A stretch of 64,000 bases of DNA from Acidipila rosea (GTDB lineage: Bacteria; Acidobacteriota; Terriglobia; Terriglobales; Acidobacteriaceae): contig NZ_SMGK01000002.1 of NCBI RefSeq assembly GCF_004339725.1, positions 1 to 64,000 on the forward strand, given 5' to 3'. Below the pieces are notes generated by a model. The model was not told where the DNA came from. It was given only the letters and a program-made list of their open reading frames with translations, and ran no database searches. The translations under genes and the position numbers were made by a program. Shown piece by piece: positions 50,501-60,206 of the stretch (position 1 is its first letter; each line of letters starts with the position of its first letter).

Positions 50501-53500
50501 CGTGGCAATTACGTTGTAGCCCTCCACCACGATGCGCGGACTCTCTCCCCGCGCGTCCGCCAGGTTCAGTTCCGTCTTTACCGTGACGCGCTCTCCGGGC
50601 ATCAGCGCCAGGTAGTTATCGCTGTAGATGACCGGAAGGATGCGGTCGCCGCTCGTCTCGCGCACCGCTTTCAGTCGCGTCATCAGCGCAGGAGCAGAGG
50701 ACGGATTCTCAACCACCGTCGTCAGCAGCCACCGTCCGTTCTGCTGTTCCTTGGTGGTCGTCGCCCTGAGCCTGACCTTCGGCAGCAGGCGTATCGCGCG
50801 ATAATCTCCCTCCACCACTCCTCGCATGTAGAAGTTTGTAGAGATCGCATCGCCGCCACGCGTCAGCGTGAGCCGCAAAAAGTGCACCGGCGTCAACCCC
50901 GCCGGGTACTCCATGCGGATGCACTCCGCCGTGCTGTCCTCCGCGCTGTTGAGCGACGCCGTCTTCGACCACATCGACTTGCCATCCATGTTCAGAACTT
51001 CGGCCTTCGCCGTCAGTCCCTGCATGTTGCCGCCGCTGTAGTTCACGACTTCAATATTCTCCGTCGTCCGGTTCCACTGGACATGCAGCGGCTCGGAGCC
51101 TTTCCTGCAGCCAAAGTAAGCCGAGGTGGGTTCGAAGTAGTAGTCGTAGGTCTGCCACACAAACGAAGGCCAGCACGGATGGCTCATCCACAGCAGCAGG
51201 CCCATGCGATATTTGCTTTGCGCCTCAAACATCGCTCGATAGCCGTCGTAGTTCACAAACTGCGCAAGAGAAATCCACTCCTGCGCATTGTCCGCGCCTC
51301 CGTACGACTCTTCGAGAATGGTTTGAAACGAAGCGCCGCCCTGTGCCCCTTGCAGGCAGAAGTCATGCAGCCCCCAGTCGAGCGCCTGCGGCCAGATCGC
51401 CTTCTCCGGCATCATCAGCTTCACGCTTTCCATGGGAGGAATAATCGGCATCCCGATTTCGCTGTGCAGCTTCGAGTCCGCGTTATGGAAATAGGAGGTT
51501 GCAGGCAACGCAAGATACGGCCCATGCCCGCTCACCACCTTGTCCGCTGAGCTGGGAATGTAGTGGATCGAGGGGTGGTACTCCGCCAGCAGCTGGCGAA
51601 GCCCCTCTTCAATCGGCGCCGGCGGAAAGCCTTCATTCCGCCCACAATAAAGTCCAACCGAAGCATGGTTGCGGATGCGCAGCACGAAGTCCTTCGCATT
51701 GTTCAGGAAGAGAGCATTGTCCTCGGGAATCGGCCCATCCGACGGATTCGCGAGCCAGAAATCCTGCCACACCATCACGCCGTGACGGTCGCAGGCCTCA
51801 TAGAGCGCCTCATCGCCGATCTGGCCCACCCAGTTGCGAATCATCGTGAAGTTCATCTCACGGTGATAGCGCACCGCTGCGTCATACTCTCGCGCGCGGT
51901 ACCTGAGCATCGACTCGCCAAAGCCCCAGTTGCCGCCCTTCGCCATAAAGCGTCTGCCATTCACCCAGAGCTTCAGCTTTCCGCCTTCTTCGCTCCACGT
52001 CATCTGGCGAACGCCTGCCTTGAAGGCCTTCCGGTCCAGCACCTTGTGGTCCTTCGCCTCAAAGGTCAGTTCCACGTCGTAGAGATGCGGCTCACCATAT
52101 CCGGCCGGCCACCACAGCTCCGGCTTCGTCATGCGCAGTTGAGGGTGAGTCGCCGAACTCAGCTTGACGCTCGTACGCCCGGACGCCGGAACCGTTACCT
52201 TCTGCTCGAACTTGATCTCGCCAAACGTTCCCCGCAGCATGCCGGTGACCGGCTTTGCATGGTGGTTCGCCAGGTCCACTTCGATCGCGATCTCTGCGCT
52301 TGAGGTGTCAGGCAGCGGCAGGGTAGTCGTTACGCCAGAATTTTCGAGCGTCACACCGCCGGTCACAGCCAGGTAGACGTCGCCCCAGATGCCCGTGTTC
52401 CTGCCGCGAATTGTCGGAATCCAGTCCCACCCGATCGACGCGTGATAGGTCGGATTGTCCGCGCCCAGCCCGCCGCCATTCTTCCCGCAGACTTCATAGG
52501 TCTTCTGCTTCGCGCTGCCCGGCGTCGCGTTCTTTTCCACCCGCACCGCCAGCGCATTCGGCTTGTCTGTCAGCAGCTTGCCTGTCACATCGAACCTGCC
52601 GCGCATGAAGCCGCCCTCGATGCGCCCGATCTTTTCCCCGTTCAGGAACACATCGGCCTTCCAGTTCACGCCGTCGAAATTCAGCCATGCCACCTGGTCA
52701 TGCGTGAGCTTCGGCGCGTCAAACTCCGTGCGATACCAGAAGTCGGAGTAGAAGTAGGAGTCCGACACATAGAGCTGGTTCTGCCCAAAATTCGGATCGG
52801 CAACAGCGCCCGCATTCAGATACGAGGTAAGCACCGTACCCGGCACCGTCGCCACTACCCACTCCGCATCTTTGAATCCGCTCTTTGACAGCGCCTCCCC
52901 CGCACCACCTGCAAGGTTCTCCCGCTGCACCTTCCATCCGCCTCCAGCCAGGTCCAACCGCCCATCTTCGCGCGCCGCTGGCCGCGCCTTAGGCCGTGCC
53001 ACTGGGCCGCCGCGGCCATAGACCTCCAGCTCGCTCAGGATGTATCCATACTGCGTCGCCGGTTGCGTCATCAGCACCCGCACATAGCGCGCGCGCGCCG
53101 GCTGCGTCAGCTTCACGTCATCCACCAGCGAGCTTCCTCCCGGCAGCGCCTGCAGGTCGCGCCAGTTGCTCGCATCGTCGGATATCTGGATCGAGCCCGC
53201 CGCTGCTCGTGCGATCCAGTGCAGGGCCACCCGGTCAAACTCGCACCGTGCGCCCAGGTCCACGTAGACCCACTCTTCGCCCAGCCCCGCACTCATCCAC
53301 GCACTGGTAAAGCTGTAGGGGCCACCGATCTCCACTCGCTCCGCACCGTGGTAGAACTCAACCTGCCCGATCCTCCACTGAATCCGCGATGCGTGTTCAG
53401 CCGAGCTGCTGCACTCCACCTGATAAAAGCGGCTTCGCACCGCCTGCCGCAGGGGAATCGACGGATAGACAATTTGAGACTTGATCGCAAGGCCCGGCGG

Positions 53501-54145
53501 ATAGTTCACCGGCGAGATCGGCTGCGGCCCCGTTATCGTCCCCGCCTCACTCCAGATGCGCCCGTCGTCTGACGTCGAAACCGTAAACGTCACCGTCTCC
53601 GTAGGCACATCGTCATTGAGCACCACGAACAATGCCACGCGATCGACCTCAGGAAGAGTCTCGCCTCCGCCCAGCTGTATCTGCACGGAAGGGTGCAGCC
53701 CCTGCATGTCGTAGGTGTTCGTCACGAAGTGATCGAGAAACACCTCGCGCTCCGTCTTGCTCAGCGTCCCGCGGCTGCTCACCGACGTTGCAACCCACTG
53801 CGGCAGGTGCGTGTCCTTCATCCCGTCCGTCACTAGTTGCGCTGTCAGGTTGTAGTCGTAGCTGCTGGAGTGGTAAGCAGGCCGAAGCAGCGCAAGGTTG
53901 CGATACGTCGTCGTATCTAGGACCAGCTCAGGGCTGAAATTTTCCCCCGGCGCACCCGGGTAGATTCCTATCCCGCGCGTAAATCCCGCTGCTTCCATCG
54001 CAGCGTTGCTCGCGCTCTGGCCGCTGCTGTGCAGCCCTGCCTGCGTCGGTGTTTTCGCTGCTGCCATCATCGGTAGCGAGGGCAGGGCAGCCCCCGCACT
54101 CGCAATCATCGTGCTCTTAAGAAAATCTCGTCTGGACGTCGACAT
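50498..54145 (-). CDS. Tat-exported GH2-family glycosidase with discoidin domains
   Basis: The protein has 1,215 residues from the ATG at 54,145, preceded by GAGAGGTGA. A Tat signal (SRRDFLKSTMIASAGAAL) is followed by two discoidin-like regions (about 80-390, with YVDLGARCEFDRVALHW and ARYVRVLMTQPATQYGYI). A GH2 core then follows: sugar-binding domain, Ig-like sandwich, and a TIM barrel with MIRNWVGQIGDEALYEACDR. The likely acid/base is in LYCGRNEG, and the nucleophile is in HSEIGMP. It resembles exo-beta-D-glucosaminidases or beta-mannosidases; the substrate is not certain. Confidence 0.82.
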   Translation of the reverse strand: MSTSRRDFLKSTMIASAGAALPSLPMMAAAKTPTQAGLHSSGQSASNAAMEAAGFTRGIGIYPGAPGENFSPELVLDTTTYRNLALLRPAYHSSSYDYNLTAQLVTDGMKDTHLPQWVATSVSSRGTLSKTEREVFLDHFVTNTYDMQGLHPSVQIQLGGGETLPEVDRVALFVVLNDDVPTETVTFTVSTSDDGRIWSEAGTITGPQPISPVNYPPGLAIKSQIVYPSIPLRQAVRSRFYQVECSSSAEHASRIQWRIGQVEFYHGAERVEIGGPYSFTSAWMSAGLGEEWVYVDLGARCEFDRVALHWIARAAAGSIQISDDASNWRDLQALPGGSSLVDDVKLTQPARARYVRVLMTQPATQYGYILSELEVYGRGGPVARPKARPAAREDGRLDLAGGGWKVQRENLAGGAGEALSKSGFKDAEWVVATVPGTVLTSYLNAGAVADPNFGQNQLYVSDSYFYSDFWYRTEFDAPKLTHDQVAWLNFDGVNWKADVFLNGEKIGRIEGGFMRGRFDVTGKLLTDKPNALAVRVEKNATPGSAKQKTYEVCGKNGGGLGADNPTYHASIGWDWIPTIRGRNTGIWGDVYLAVTGGVTLENSGVTTTLPLPDTSSAEIAIEVDLANHHAKPVTGMLRGTFGEIKFEQKVTVPASGRTSVKLSSATHPQLRMTKPELWWPAGYGEPHLYDVELTFEAKDHKVLDRKAFKAGVRQMTWSEEGGKLKLWVNGRRFMAKGGNWGFGESMLRYRAREYDAAVRYHREMNFTMIRNWVGQIGDEALYEACDRHGVMVWQDFWLANPSDGPIPEDNALFLNNAKDFVLRIRNHASVGLYCGRNEGFPPAPIEEGLRQLLAEYHPSIHYIPSSADKVVSGHGPYLALPATSYFHNADSKLHSEIGMPIIPPMESVKLMMPEKAIWPQALDWGLHDFCLQGAQGGASFQTILEESYGGADNAQEWISLAQFVNYDGYRAMFEAQSKYRMGLLLWMSHPCWPSFVWQTYDYYFEPTSAYFGCRKGSEPLHVQWNRTTENIEVVNYSGGNMQGLTAKAEVLNMDGKSMWSKTASLNSAEDSTAECIRMEYPAGLTPVHFLRLTLTRGGDAISTNFYMRGVVEGDYRAIRLLPKVRLRATTTKEQQNGRWLLTTVVENPSSAPALMTRLKAVRETSGDRILPVIYSDNYLALMPGERVTVKTELNLADARGESPRIVVEGYNVIAT

Positions 54146-54228
54146 TTCACCTCTCGAATAGCCGCCTACCATTCTCCTTCAAAAATAGGGATCGTTACCA
54201 TCCGAGAGTAAAAAAATCGTTGTTCATC

Positions 54229-56787
54229 TCATCCGTCTTCCCGTCTGCGCAGCAGATTCCGCATCTCAGCCTCCAATTCAGCTGTCACCAAGTCAGCGGA
54301 TCCCTTCGGCCTCAGCGGGCAACCGGTTCGCACCTCAACCCGGCCGGAGTGAAACCATCTCCGGCGCTCCTGCTTCAACTCGCCCAGGCCGGCCAGCGCA
54401 ACCGGCAGCACCGCCGCTTCTGACTGTTTCACCAGCAGGCCAATCCCACCGCGAAAGCTCTGCAGCTCTCCACTCTGCGAGCGCCGCCCCTCAGGAAATA
54501 CCAGCACGTGGAAGCCTCGATCCAGCGCCTCGCCCGCATGATCAAAGCTTCGTTGAAAACCCGCGCTGCCCGGCAGCGGAAACACGTTAAAGAGCGCCGT
54601 CACCAGCCAGTAAGCCGCAGGCGCAAGCAGGTCCAGCAGCCAAGACTCGCCACTGTGCCCATGTCTCCAGTCGTCCAGCATCTCGCCCGACATCGCCACC
54701 GCCATCCGCCGCCGCATTCTGAACGGAAGTCCGTATAGGACCAGCGGCACATCGACCGCCGTAAGATGGTTAGCGATGACCAGCATCGCCCCTCCGCCCG
54801 GCGGCAGCTTCTCAGCAGCCCATACCCGCGGCCCCGCCAGTAGCCATACCAGCGGCCGCACCACGACTTCCTGAAACGCAACCCGCAGCCAGCCAATCGG
54901 CCCGCGCCACGGCCACTTCGGATAGACAAATTGCCGCTGCGCCACAGCCTTCCGCTCCTGCGGTGCAACTAATTCCGCCGTCTGCTCGCGCGCTGCAGTT
55001 TGCAGGCCGGCCCACTGCCGCAGCTCCCCCAGCGTCCGCAGCTGTTGAAACGCCTGCTCATCGCCCGTCGTCCCCACGCGTTCCTCCAGCGCCGCCGCCA
55101 GCTGCACGCGCGCCAGGCTGTCCATATGCAGATCCTCTTCAAGGCGGCTCGCATCGTTAGCGGCTGCCGTGCGCTCGCCGGTCAAGGCGGCAATCGTGGC
55201 CAGCAGCCAGTCGCCGCTCACCGCGGCTCCTTCGCTCTTGCCCAGCCCGCTCAGCCACGCGGCAATCTTCCTCTTTTGCACCTTGCCCGTAGACGTTCTC
55301 GGCAGGTCGGGCTCCGTCCACAGCTCATACCTTCTGATCCGCTGATACTCGGCGAGCTTCGCATTCGCCTTCTCAACCGCCCTGGCCGCCTCTTCGCGCG
55401 TGCCTGCAAAGGCGATCACCGCCATCGGCTCCCGCCCGCTCGGCGTGTCCACCCCCAGTACCGCCGAGGCCCGAACCCCTGCCTGCGCATCGAGCGCCGC
55501 CTCCAGATCCTGCGGAAAGATATTCACGCCGGCAGCCGTCACAATCGCGTCGCCCTTTCGCCCCAGGAATCGCAGTTCGCCCGATGCCGTCTTCTCCGCC
55601 AGGTCGCCGGTCGCGAGCCACGGATCCTCACGCTCCACCACTCGGCCGTTCTGCCACGTCTTCGTCGAAACCATCTCGCCGCGCACCAGCACTTCGCCAT
55701 CCGGGCCGATTCGCACCTCACGCCCCGGTAGCGGTCTTCCAATCGAGCCCTGCGCGATACGAAATGGATGATTGAGCGTGATCAGCGCCGTCGTCTCCGT
55801 CATCCCGTATCCTTGGATCAGTACGAAGCCCAGCGCATTCCAGAAGCGTTCCAGCTCCGGCGGCAGCGCCGCTCCCCCACACACAAACGCCCAGAACTTC
55901 CAGCCAAAGCGGCGATGAATGCTGCGAAAGCGCCACCACTTCTTCCACGCCGCGATGCCTCTCCATGCCTCAATCTTTCCCGCCAGCGCCGCATCTTCCG
56001 TTTCCAGGTGGGTTCGCATCAGCGCGAGCACGCGCGGCACCGCGGCCAGCACCGAGATGCGCTCCCGCCGCAGCAGGGCGATCACGTGCGGAGCCGCCAG
56101 CCGCGTGTCGAAATGCACCTCCGCGCCCAGCACCGCCGGCACCCAGAGCCCCATGAATTGCCCAAAGACATGGCTCAGCGGCAACGTGTGCAGAAAGCGC
56201 AGCGGATGCACCCAGCGCTCATAGCGCCGATACTTCTCAATCTCGCGCTCGATCGGCGTCAGGCTCGCCAGCACATTCCGGTGCGTGTGAACAATGCCTT
56301 TCGGCTCTCCCGTCGTGCCTGAAGTGAAAAGGATCTGCAGCGGACTTTCGCCGCTCAGTGCAGGATTCGCCGGCCCCTCGCCGGCGGGCAGCGCGGACTC
56401 CAGTTCTTCCAGGACCAGAATCGGAATATCGACCGTGAGCCTCCCCACCAGCTCACTATCCCCCACAATCAGCGAAGGCCGCACATCCTCGATCACCCGC
56501 CGCGCAAACTCTACCGACCCTGCAGCATCGAGCGGCGCCACCACCGCGCCTCGCAGCACACACCCAAAGAACACGCCGATCCACTCCGCGCTGTTCTGCC
56601 CCCACAGCAGCACTGGCTGCTCGCTGCCCAGCGAGTGAGCCTCCAGGTAGCCCGCGAAGCGCCCAGCCAGCCGGGCCAGGGAGGAGTAAGAGGTTGCATG
56701 GCGACGATTGCCTGTATGGCGCCCCACTGCCGTCGCCGGACCCCAGCGTCTGAAGTCGTCAACCAGCGTTGCGAGGGTAGCCCTCAT
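54229..56787 (-). CDS. Acyl-ligase / carrier / acyltransferase fusion (Aas-like)
   Basis: The protein has 852 residues from the ATG at 56,787; a TTG at 56,814 is an alternative. The N-terminal 520 residues are an AMP-forming acyl-CoA/ACP synthetase (LFTSGTTGEPKGIVHTH, IQGYGMTETTAL). Residues about 525-600 look like an acyl-carrier domain with the phosphopantetheine serine in LHMDSLARVQL. The C-terminal 230 residues are a PlsC acyltransferase with NHLTAVD and FPEGRRSQSGEL. It could load a fatty acid, hold it on its own carrier and transfer it to a lysophospholipid. The domain order differs from E. coli Aas. Confidence 0.78.
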   Translation of the reverse strand: MRATLATLVDDFRRWGPATAVGRHTGNRRHATSYSSLARLAGRFAGYLEAHSLGSEQPVLLWGQNSAEWIGVFFGCVLRGAVVAPLDAAGSVEFARRVIEDVRPSLIVGDSELVGRLTVDIPILVLEELESALPAGEGPANPALSGESPLQILFTSGTTGEPKGIVHTHRNVLASLTPIEREIEKYRRYERWVHPLRFLHTLPLSHVFGQFMGLWVPAVLGAEVHFDTRLAAPHVIALLRRERISVLAAVPRVLALMRTHLETEDAALAGKIEAWRGIAAWKKWWRFRSIHRRFGWKFWAFVCGGAALPPELERFWNALGFVLIQGYGMTETTALITLNHPFRIAQGSIGRPLPGREVRIGPDGEVLVRGEMVSTKTWQNGRVVEREDPWLATGDLAEKTASGELRFLGRKGDAIVTAAGVNIFPQDLEAALDAQAGVRASAVLGVDTPSGREPMAVIAFAGTREEAARAVEKANAKLAEYQRIRRYELWTEPDLPRTSTGKVQKRKIAAWLSGLGKSEGAAVSGDWLLATIAALTGERTAAANDASRLEEDLHMDSLARVQLAAALEERVGTTGDEQAFQQLRTLGELRQWAGLQTAAREQTAELVAPQERKAVAQRQFVYPKWPWRGPIGWLRVAFQEVVVRPLVWLLAGPRVWAAEKLPPGGGAMLVIANHLTAVDVPLVLYGLPFRMRRRMAVAMSGEMLDDWRHGHSGESWLLDLLAPAAYWLVTALFNVFPLPGSAGFQRSFDHAGEALDRGFHVLVFPEGRRSQSGELQSFRGGIGLLVKQSEAAVLPVALAGLGELKQERRRWFHSGRVEVRTGCPLRPKGSADLVTAELEAEMRNLLRRREDG

Positions 56788-56868
56788 GCTCAGATGGATG
56801 CCTGCCGCGCCCAATGCGCACGTCCGCGTTGGGATTTATCGCGCCACGGTCAGGAAGAGCGACGGCAG

Positions 56869-57786
56869 TTAGAACAGGGACTGAATCTTCGGAGCAATCG
56901 CCGCATGCAGCCGCTCCTCATCCTGCAGGGCATCCTGCGCCCCAACGCCTTCAAAGAGGTGCCACTCCTCCGTCAGCGTCAGGGAGTCGCCCGGATCGAC
57001 CACCCGGTGCGGCCCCAGCAGCTCCACTTCCATGTAGCTGCCTTCGACGTACACCTCGTTGTTCACGCCGTAGTCAGGATAAGCAGCCCGTTCCTCATGC
57101 GCGAACCTCTTCACAAACAAGCTGTCGTCCACCAGGTGCGCGCACCACTCCTGCTTGTTCCGCAGCCCAAACTTCTGCGAATTGGCCCGCGTCGGATCAG
57201 CGCGAAGCATCACGTAGCGCAGCCCCAGCGTAAATCGCGGGTCCTGCAGATCGGTAAACGCGCACATCGCGAGCGGCTGCGTCACCGTCACGTATTCATC
57301 GTGACTCCTGAATGGAACGCGCGGCACAATAGCCGTCCCGCACTCCACCACGGTGATCGCCCACGCAGCAATGTCCACCGGCCACAGGGCATGGCTCGTC
57401 ACCTTCTGGTCTAGCTTCACCTTGCTGCCGCTCGCTTCGAGCGTAATGCGAATCTCTTTCTCCATGGCAGCGCTGTCGGTCGGCTGCCGAAGCGTCACGC
57501 TCAGCTCGCTCTCCACCACGTGATCGATCGCCTCATTGTCCGGCGCATAGGTTGCAGGAAAAAGCTCCGGCCACACCCACAGCCGATGTCCGCCATAGGG
57601 CTTCCACGTTCCCAGCGCCGTCTCAACCGAACTGGCAGGGAAGTGAGCCAGCAGGTTTTTGCCGCCCGTAGGCCCGTAGTAGAGAATGCGCGGCCCGACC
57701 GCCGTCGTTGCAATCACATCCACGCTGCCGTTCGAGATCCTGATGCAGCCCGGCAGTCCCATGTACTCGATCGTTTCGATACTCAC
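56869..57786 (-). CDS. DUF4380-like protein
   Basis: The protein has 305 residues. The segments GPRILYYGPTGGKNLLAHFP and YGGHRLWVWPE fit the DUF4380 family, which has a beta-sandwich related to aldose epimerases. No signal peptide is seen, so it is cytoplasmic. It lies between the acyl-ligase fusion and a short-chain dehydrogenase gene on the same strand. Function unknown; a sugar-related role is likely from the fold. Confidence 0.65.
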   Translation of the reverse strand: MSIETIEYMGLPGCIRISNGSVDVIATTAVGPRILYYGPTGGKNLLAHFPASSVETALGTWKPYGGHRLWVWPELFPATYAPDNEAIDHVVESELSVTLRQPTDSAAMEKEIRITLEASGSKVKLDQKVTSHALWPVDIAAWAITVVECGTAIVPRVPFRSHDEYVTVTQPLAMCAFTDLQDPRFTLGLRYVMLRADPTRANSQKFGLRNKQEWCAHLVDDSLFVKRFAHEERAAYPDYGVNNEVYVEGSYMEVELLGPHRVVDPGDSLTLTEEWHLFEGVGAQDALQDEERLHAAIAPKIQSLF

Positions 57787-57804
57787 TTGGCCTCGTCTCT
57801 GCTG

Positions 57805-58575
57805 TTAGATTGCGGTCCAACCGCCATCGATAATCATCGTGTGCCCGGTAATCAGGGAAGCCGCCGGCGACGCCAGAAACACCACCGCGCCCGCCACCTC
57901 TGGCGGCTCGCCAATCCGGTGCAGCGCGGCAATCTTCTCCACCACCTCGGCGTTGAACTCCGGCTGCGACAACACCGGCTCCGTTCCCGGCGTGTGTATA
58001 AAAGTAGGCGCCACCGCATTCACATTGATGTTGTACTTGCCCCACTCAATCGCGAGGCACTTTGTCAGGTGAGCGATGCCCGCCTTTGTCATGCAGTAGA
58101 CAGACTCCGTCGGCAGCGCAACGAATCCCGCCTGCGAGCTCATGTTGATGATCCGCCCGCTCTTCTGCTTCATCATCACCCGGCCCGCGGCCTGGCAGGC
58201 GAAGAAGGTGCCCTTCAGGTTGATCGCCAGCGTCCGGTCAAAGTCCTCTTCGCGAACATCGAGCGCCAGGTTCGTCGGCGCAATCCCCGTGTTGTTCACC
58301 AGGATGTCCAGCCTGCCGAAGCGCCGAACCACCTCATCCACGCCGCTGCGAATCTGCTCGAGGTCGCGCATATCCATCTGCACCGGCAGAGCGCGCTGTC
58401 CTCGCGCCTCCACCTCGGCAGCGACGCCGCTGTCGTTCGCGATATCCCTCAGCCCCAGCGCGACCGTTGCGCCGGCCTCGGCTAGCGCCAGCGCAATCGC
58501 TCTGCCCAGTCCACGCGCAGCCCCGGTCACCAGCGCAATCTGTCCGTCCAGCCTGAACGATGGTAGAGATTCCAT
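57805..58575 (-). CDS. Short-chain dehydrogenase/reductase
   Basis: The protein has 256 residues from the ATG at 58,575, preceded by GAGGAG. Classical SDR motifs: TGAARGLGRAIA (cofactor), NNTGIAP, the catalytic Ser in INMSSQ, and YCMTK. The family includes gluconate 5-dehydrogenases and 3-oxoacyl-ACP reductases. The sequence with NVNAVAPTFIHTPG is closest in pattern to sugar-acid dehydrogenases. It is probably co-transcribed with the DUF4380 gene. Confidence 0.88.
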   Translation of the reverse strand: MESLPSFRLDGQIALVTGAARGLGRAIALALAEAGATVALGLRDIANDSGVAAEVEARGQRALPVQMDMRDLEQIRSGVDEVVRRFGRLDILVNNTGIAPTNLALDVREEDFDRTLAINLKGTFFACQAAGRVMMKQKSGRIINMSSQAGFVALPTESVYCMTKAGIAHLTKCLAIEWGKYNINVNAVAPTFIHTPGTEPVLSQPEFNAEVVEKIAALHRIGEPPEVAGAVVFLASPAASLITGHTMIIDGGWTAI

Positions 58576-58651
58576 GCTCTCCTCTTCCCACGCCGGTAGC
58601 TGCGGCGCGCAGCCTTGCGTTGTTTTAGATGTAAGTTTTTGAGTGGCCGCG

Positions 58652-59641
58652 CTACTTCTCGCGCGCCAGCACGAAGTCCGGAACCCACAGCAGGGCACGC
58701 TTGAACTCCGACTCCGGCAGCACGCTCAGTGCGCCGCGAGCCGTCTCCGCATACCGCATGGCAACTCCCATCGCGTGGTCCACTGATCCATTCCGCGTCA
58801 GGATGGAAACGATCTCCGCATGCGTGACCCGGCTGAAATTCTGGTCCGTCAGAACCATCTCGATCGCTTTGCGATCGGCGTCCGTGCCGTTCTCGAGCGA
58901 GTGGATCACCGCCAGTGTCGCCTTGCCTTCGCGCAGGTCGCTCGCCACCGGCTTGCCCAGCACCTCTTCGGTCGCCGTCAGGTCGAGCACGTCATCGACG
59001 ATCTGGAAGGCCATGCCCAGCGAGTGTCCATACTCGCCCATCTGCTCTTCCACCTCTTCGGTCGCCCCGGCCAGCTCCGACCCCAGCCGCATCGACACCT
59101 CAAACAGGCACGCCGTCTTGCGGTAGATCAGGTCGTTATACTCTTCTTCGATAATCGAGTGGCCGAGCTTCTCCATCTGCAGCAGCTCGCCCTCGACCAT
59201 CTGCTGCGTCAGGCCAATCAGCAGGTCCAGCACCTTGAAGTTCCGCTCGTCCAGCGCCACGCGAAACGCCTGCATGTAGAGCCAGTCGCCCGCCAGCACG
59301 CACTTTGCGTTCCCCCACGTCGTGTTTGCCGAGGGCCGCCCGCGCCGGGTGTCCGCCGCATCGATGATGTCGTCATGCACCAGCGTCGCCGTGTGGATCA
59401 TCTCCACCACTGACCCCAGCCGGATCATGCCATGGCCGCTGTACCCCTGCGCCTTCGCTGACAGCAGCAGCAGGGAAGGGCGAATTCGCTTGCCGCCGCC
59501 CTCGCGCAAATAATCGGATATGTCTGTGATTGCGGCGACAGACGAGACAGCGTCATTGCTGAATTCACGCTCGATTGCGCTTAAATCGTCACGCAGCAGG
59601 TCGAAGACTTCTTTCGCCGTTGCTATCGCCAGTGTGCTCAC
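58652..59641 (-). CDS. Long-chain polyprenyl diphosphate synthase
   Basis: The protein has 329 residues. Both aspartate-rich motifs are intact, HDDIIDAADTRRG and QIVDDVLDLTA, together with GGGKRIRPSLLLLSA. It condenses isopentenyl diphosphate into a long chain, most likely the side chain of menaquinone. The length and motif pattern fit octaprenyl-type synthases; exact chain length cannot be read. It starts a housekeeping run with YajQ, TatD and MetG. Confidence 0.9.
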   Translation of the reverse strand: MSTLAIATAKEVFDLLRDDLSAIEREFSNDAVSSVAAITDISDYLREGGGKRIRPSLLLLSAKAQGYSGHGMIRLGSVVEMIHTATLVHDDIIDAADTRRGRPSANTTWGNAKCVLAGDWLYMQAFRVALDERNFKVLDLLIGLTQQMVEGELLQMEKLGHSIIEEEYNDLIYRKTACLFEVSMRLGSELAGATEEVEEQMGEYGHSLGMAFQIVDDVLDLTATEEVLGKPVASDLREGKATLAVIHSLENGTDADRKAIEMVLTDQNFSRVTHAEIVSILTRNGSVDHAMGVAMRYAETARGALSVLPESEFKRALLWVPDFVLAREK

Positions 59642-59658
59642 TCTTGCTCCGGACCTGC

Positions 59659-60159
59659 CTAGTTCGTGCGGTAATTCGTAAACTGCATATCGATGCCGAA
59701 ATCGTGACCCTTCAGCAGCGCAATGGCCTCTTGTAGAGTATCGCGATCTTTGCCGCTGATGCGCACCGTATCGCCCTGGATCGAAGCCTGCACCTTTTTC
59801 TTCGACTCCTTCATCAGCTTTACGATCTCTTTGGCCTTCTCCGTCGGAATCCCCTGCGTCAGCGTCACCTTCTGCCTCACGCTCGATCCTGTTGCCGGTT
59901 CGATCTTGCCAAACGTGAGCGACTTTAGTGAGATGCCCCTCTTCACCAGCTTCTGCTGCAGAATCTCCGTCACCGCCTGCAACTTGTATTCGTCTGCTGA
60001 AGCCAGCTGGATCGTGTCCTCGCCCTCCAGCTTGATCTCCGACTTCGAGTCCTTCAGGTCAAACCGCGCTCTTACCTCTTTGATCGCCTGCTCAATCGCA
60101 TTCCGCGCTTCCTGAATATCTACCTTGCTGACAATATCGAAGGAATTATCTGCTGCCAT
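59659..60159 (-). CDS. YajQ-family nucleotide-binding protein
   Basis: The protein has 166 residues from the ATG at 60,159, preceded by AAGAAGG; a long upstream frame is rejected. It matches YajQ throughout: NSFDIVSKVDIQEARNAIEQ, then RFDLKDSKSEIKLEG and VRISGKDRDTLQEAIALLK. Family members bind cyclic di-GMP or other nucleotides and influence gene expression. It is 17 bases upstream of the polyprenyl synthase stop region on the same strand. Confidence 0.93.
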   Translation of the reverse strand: MAADNSFDIVSKVDIQEARNAIEQAIKEVRARFDLKDSKSEIKLEGEDTIQLASADEYKLQAVTEILQQKLVKRGISLKSLTFGKIEPATGSSVRQKVTLTQGIPTEKAKEIVKLMKESKKKVQASIQGDTVRISGKDRDTLQEAIALLKGHDFGIDMQFTNYRTN

Positions 60160-60206
60160 TGCTGCCTTCTTTCCTCTACCTAGATTATCCGCCTCAGCGG
60201 TTCGAC

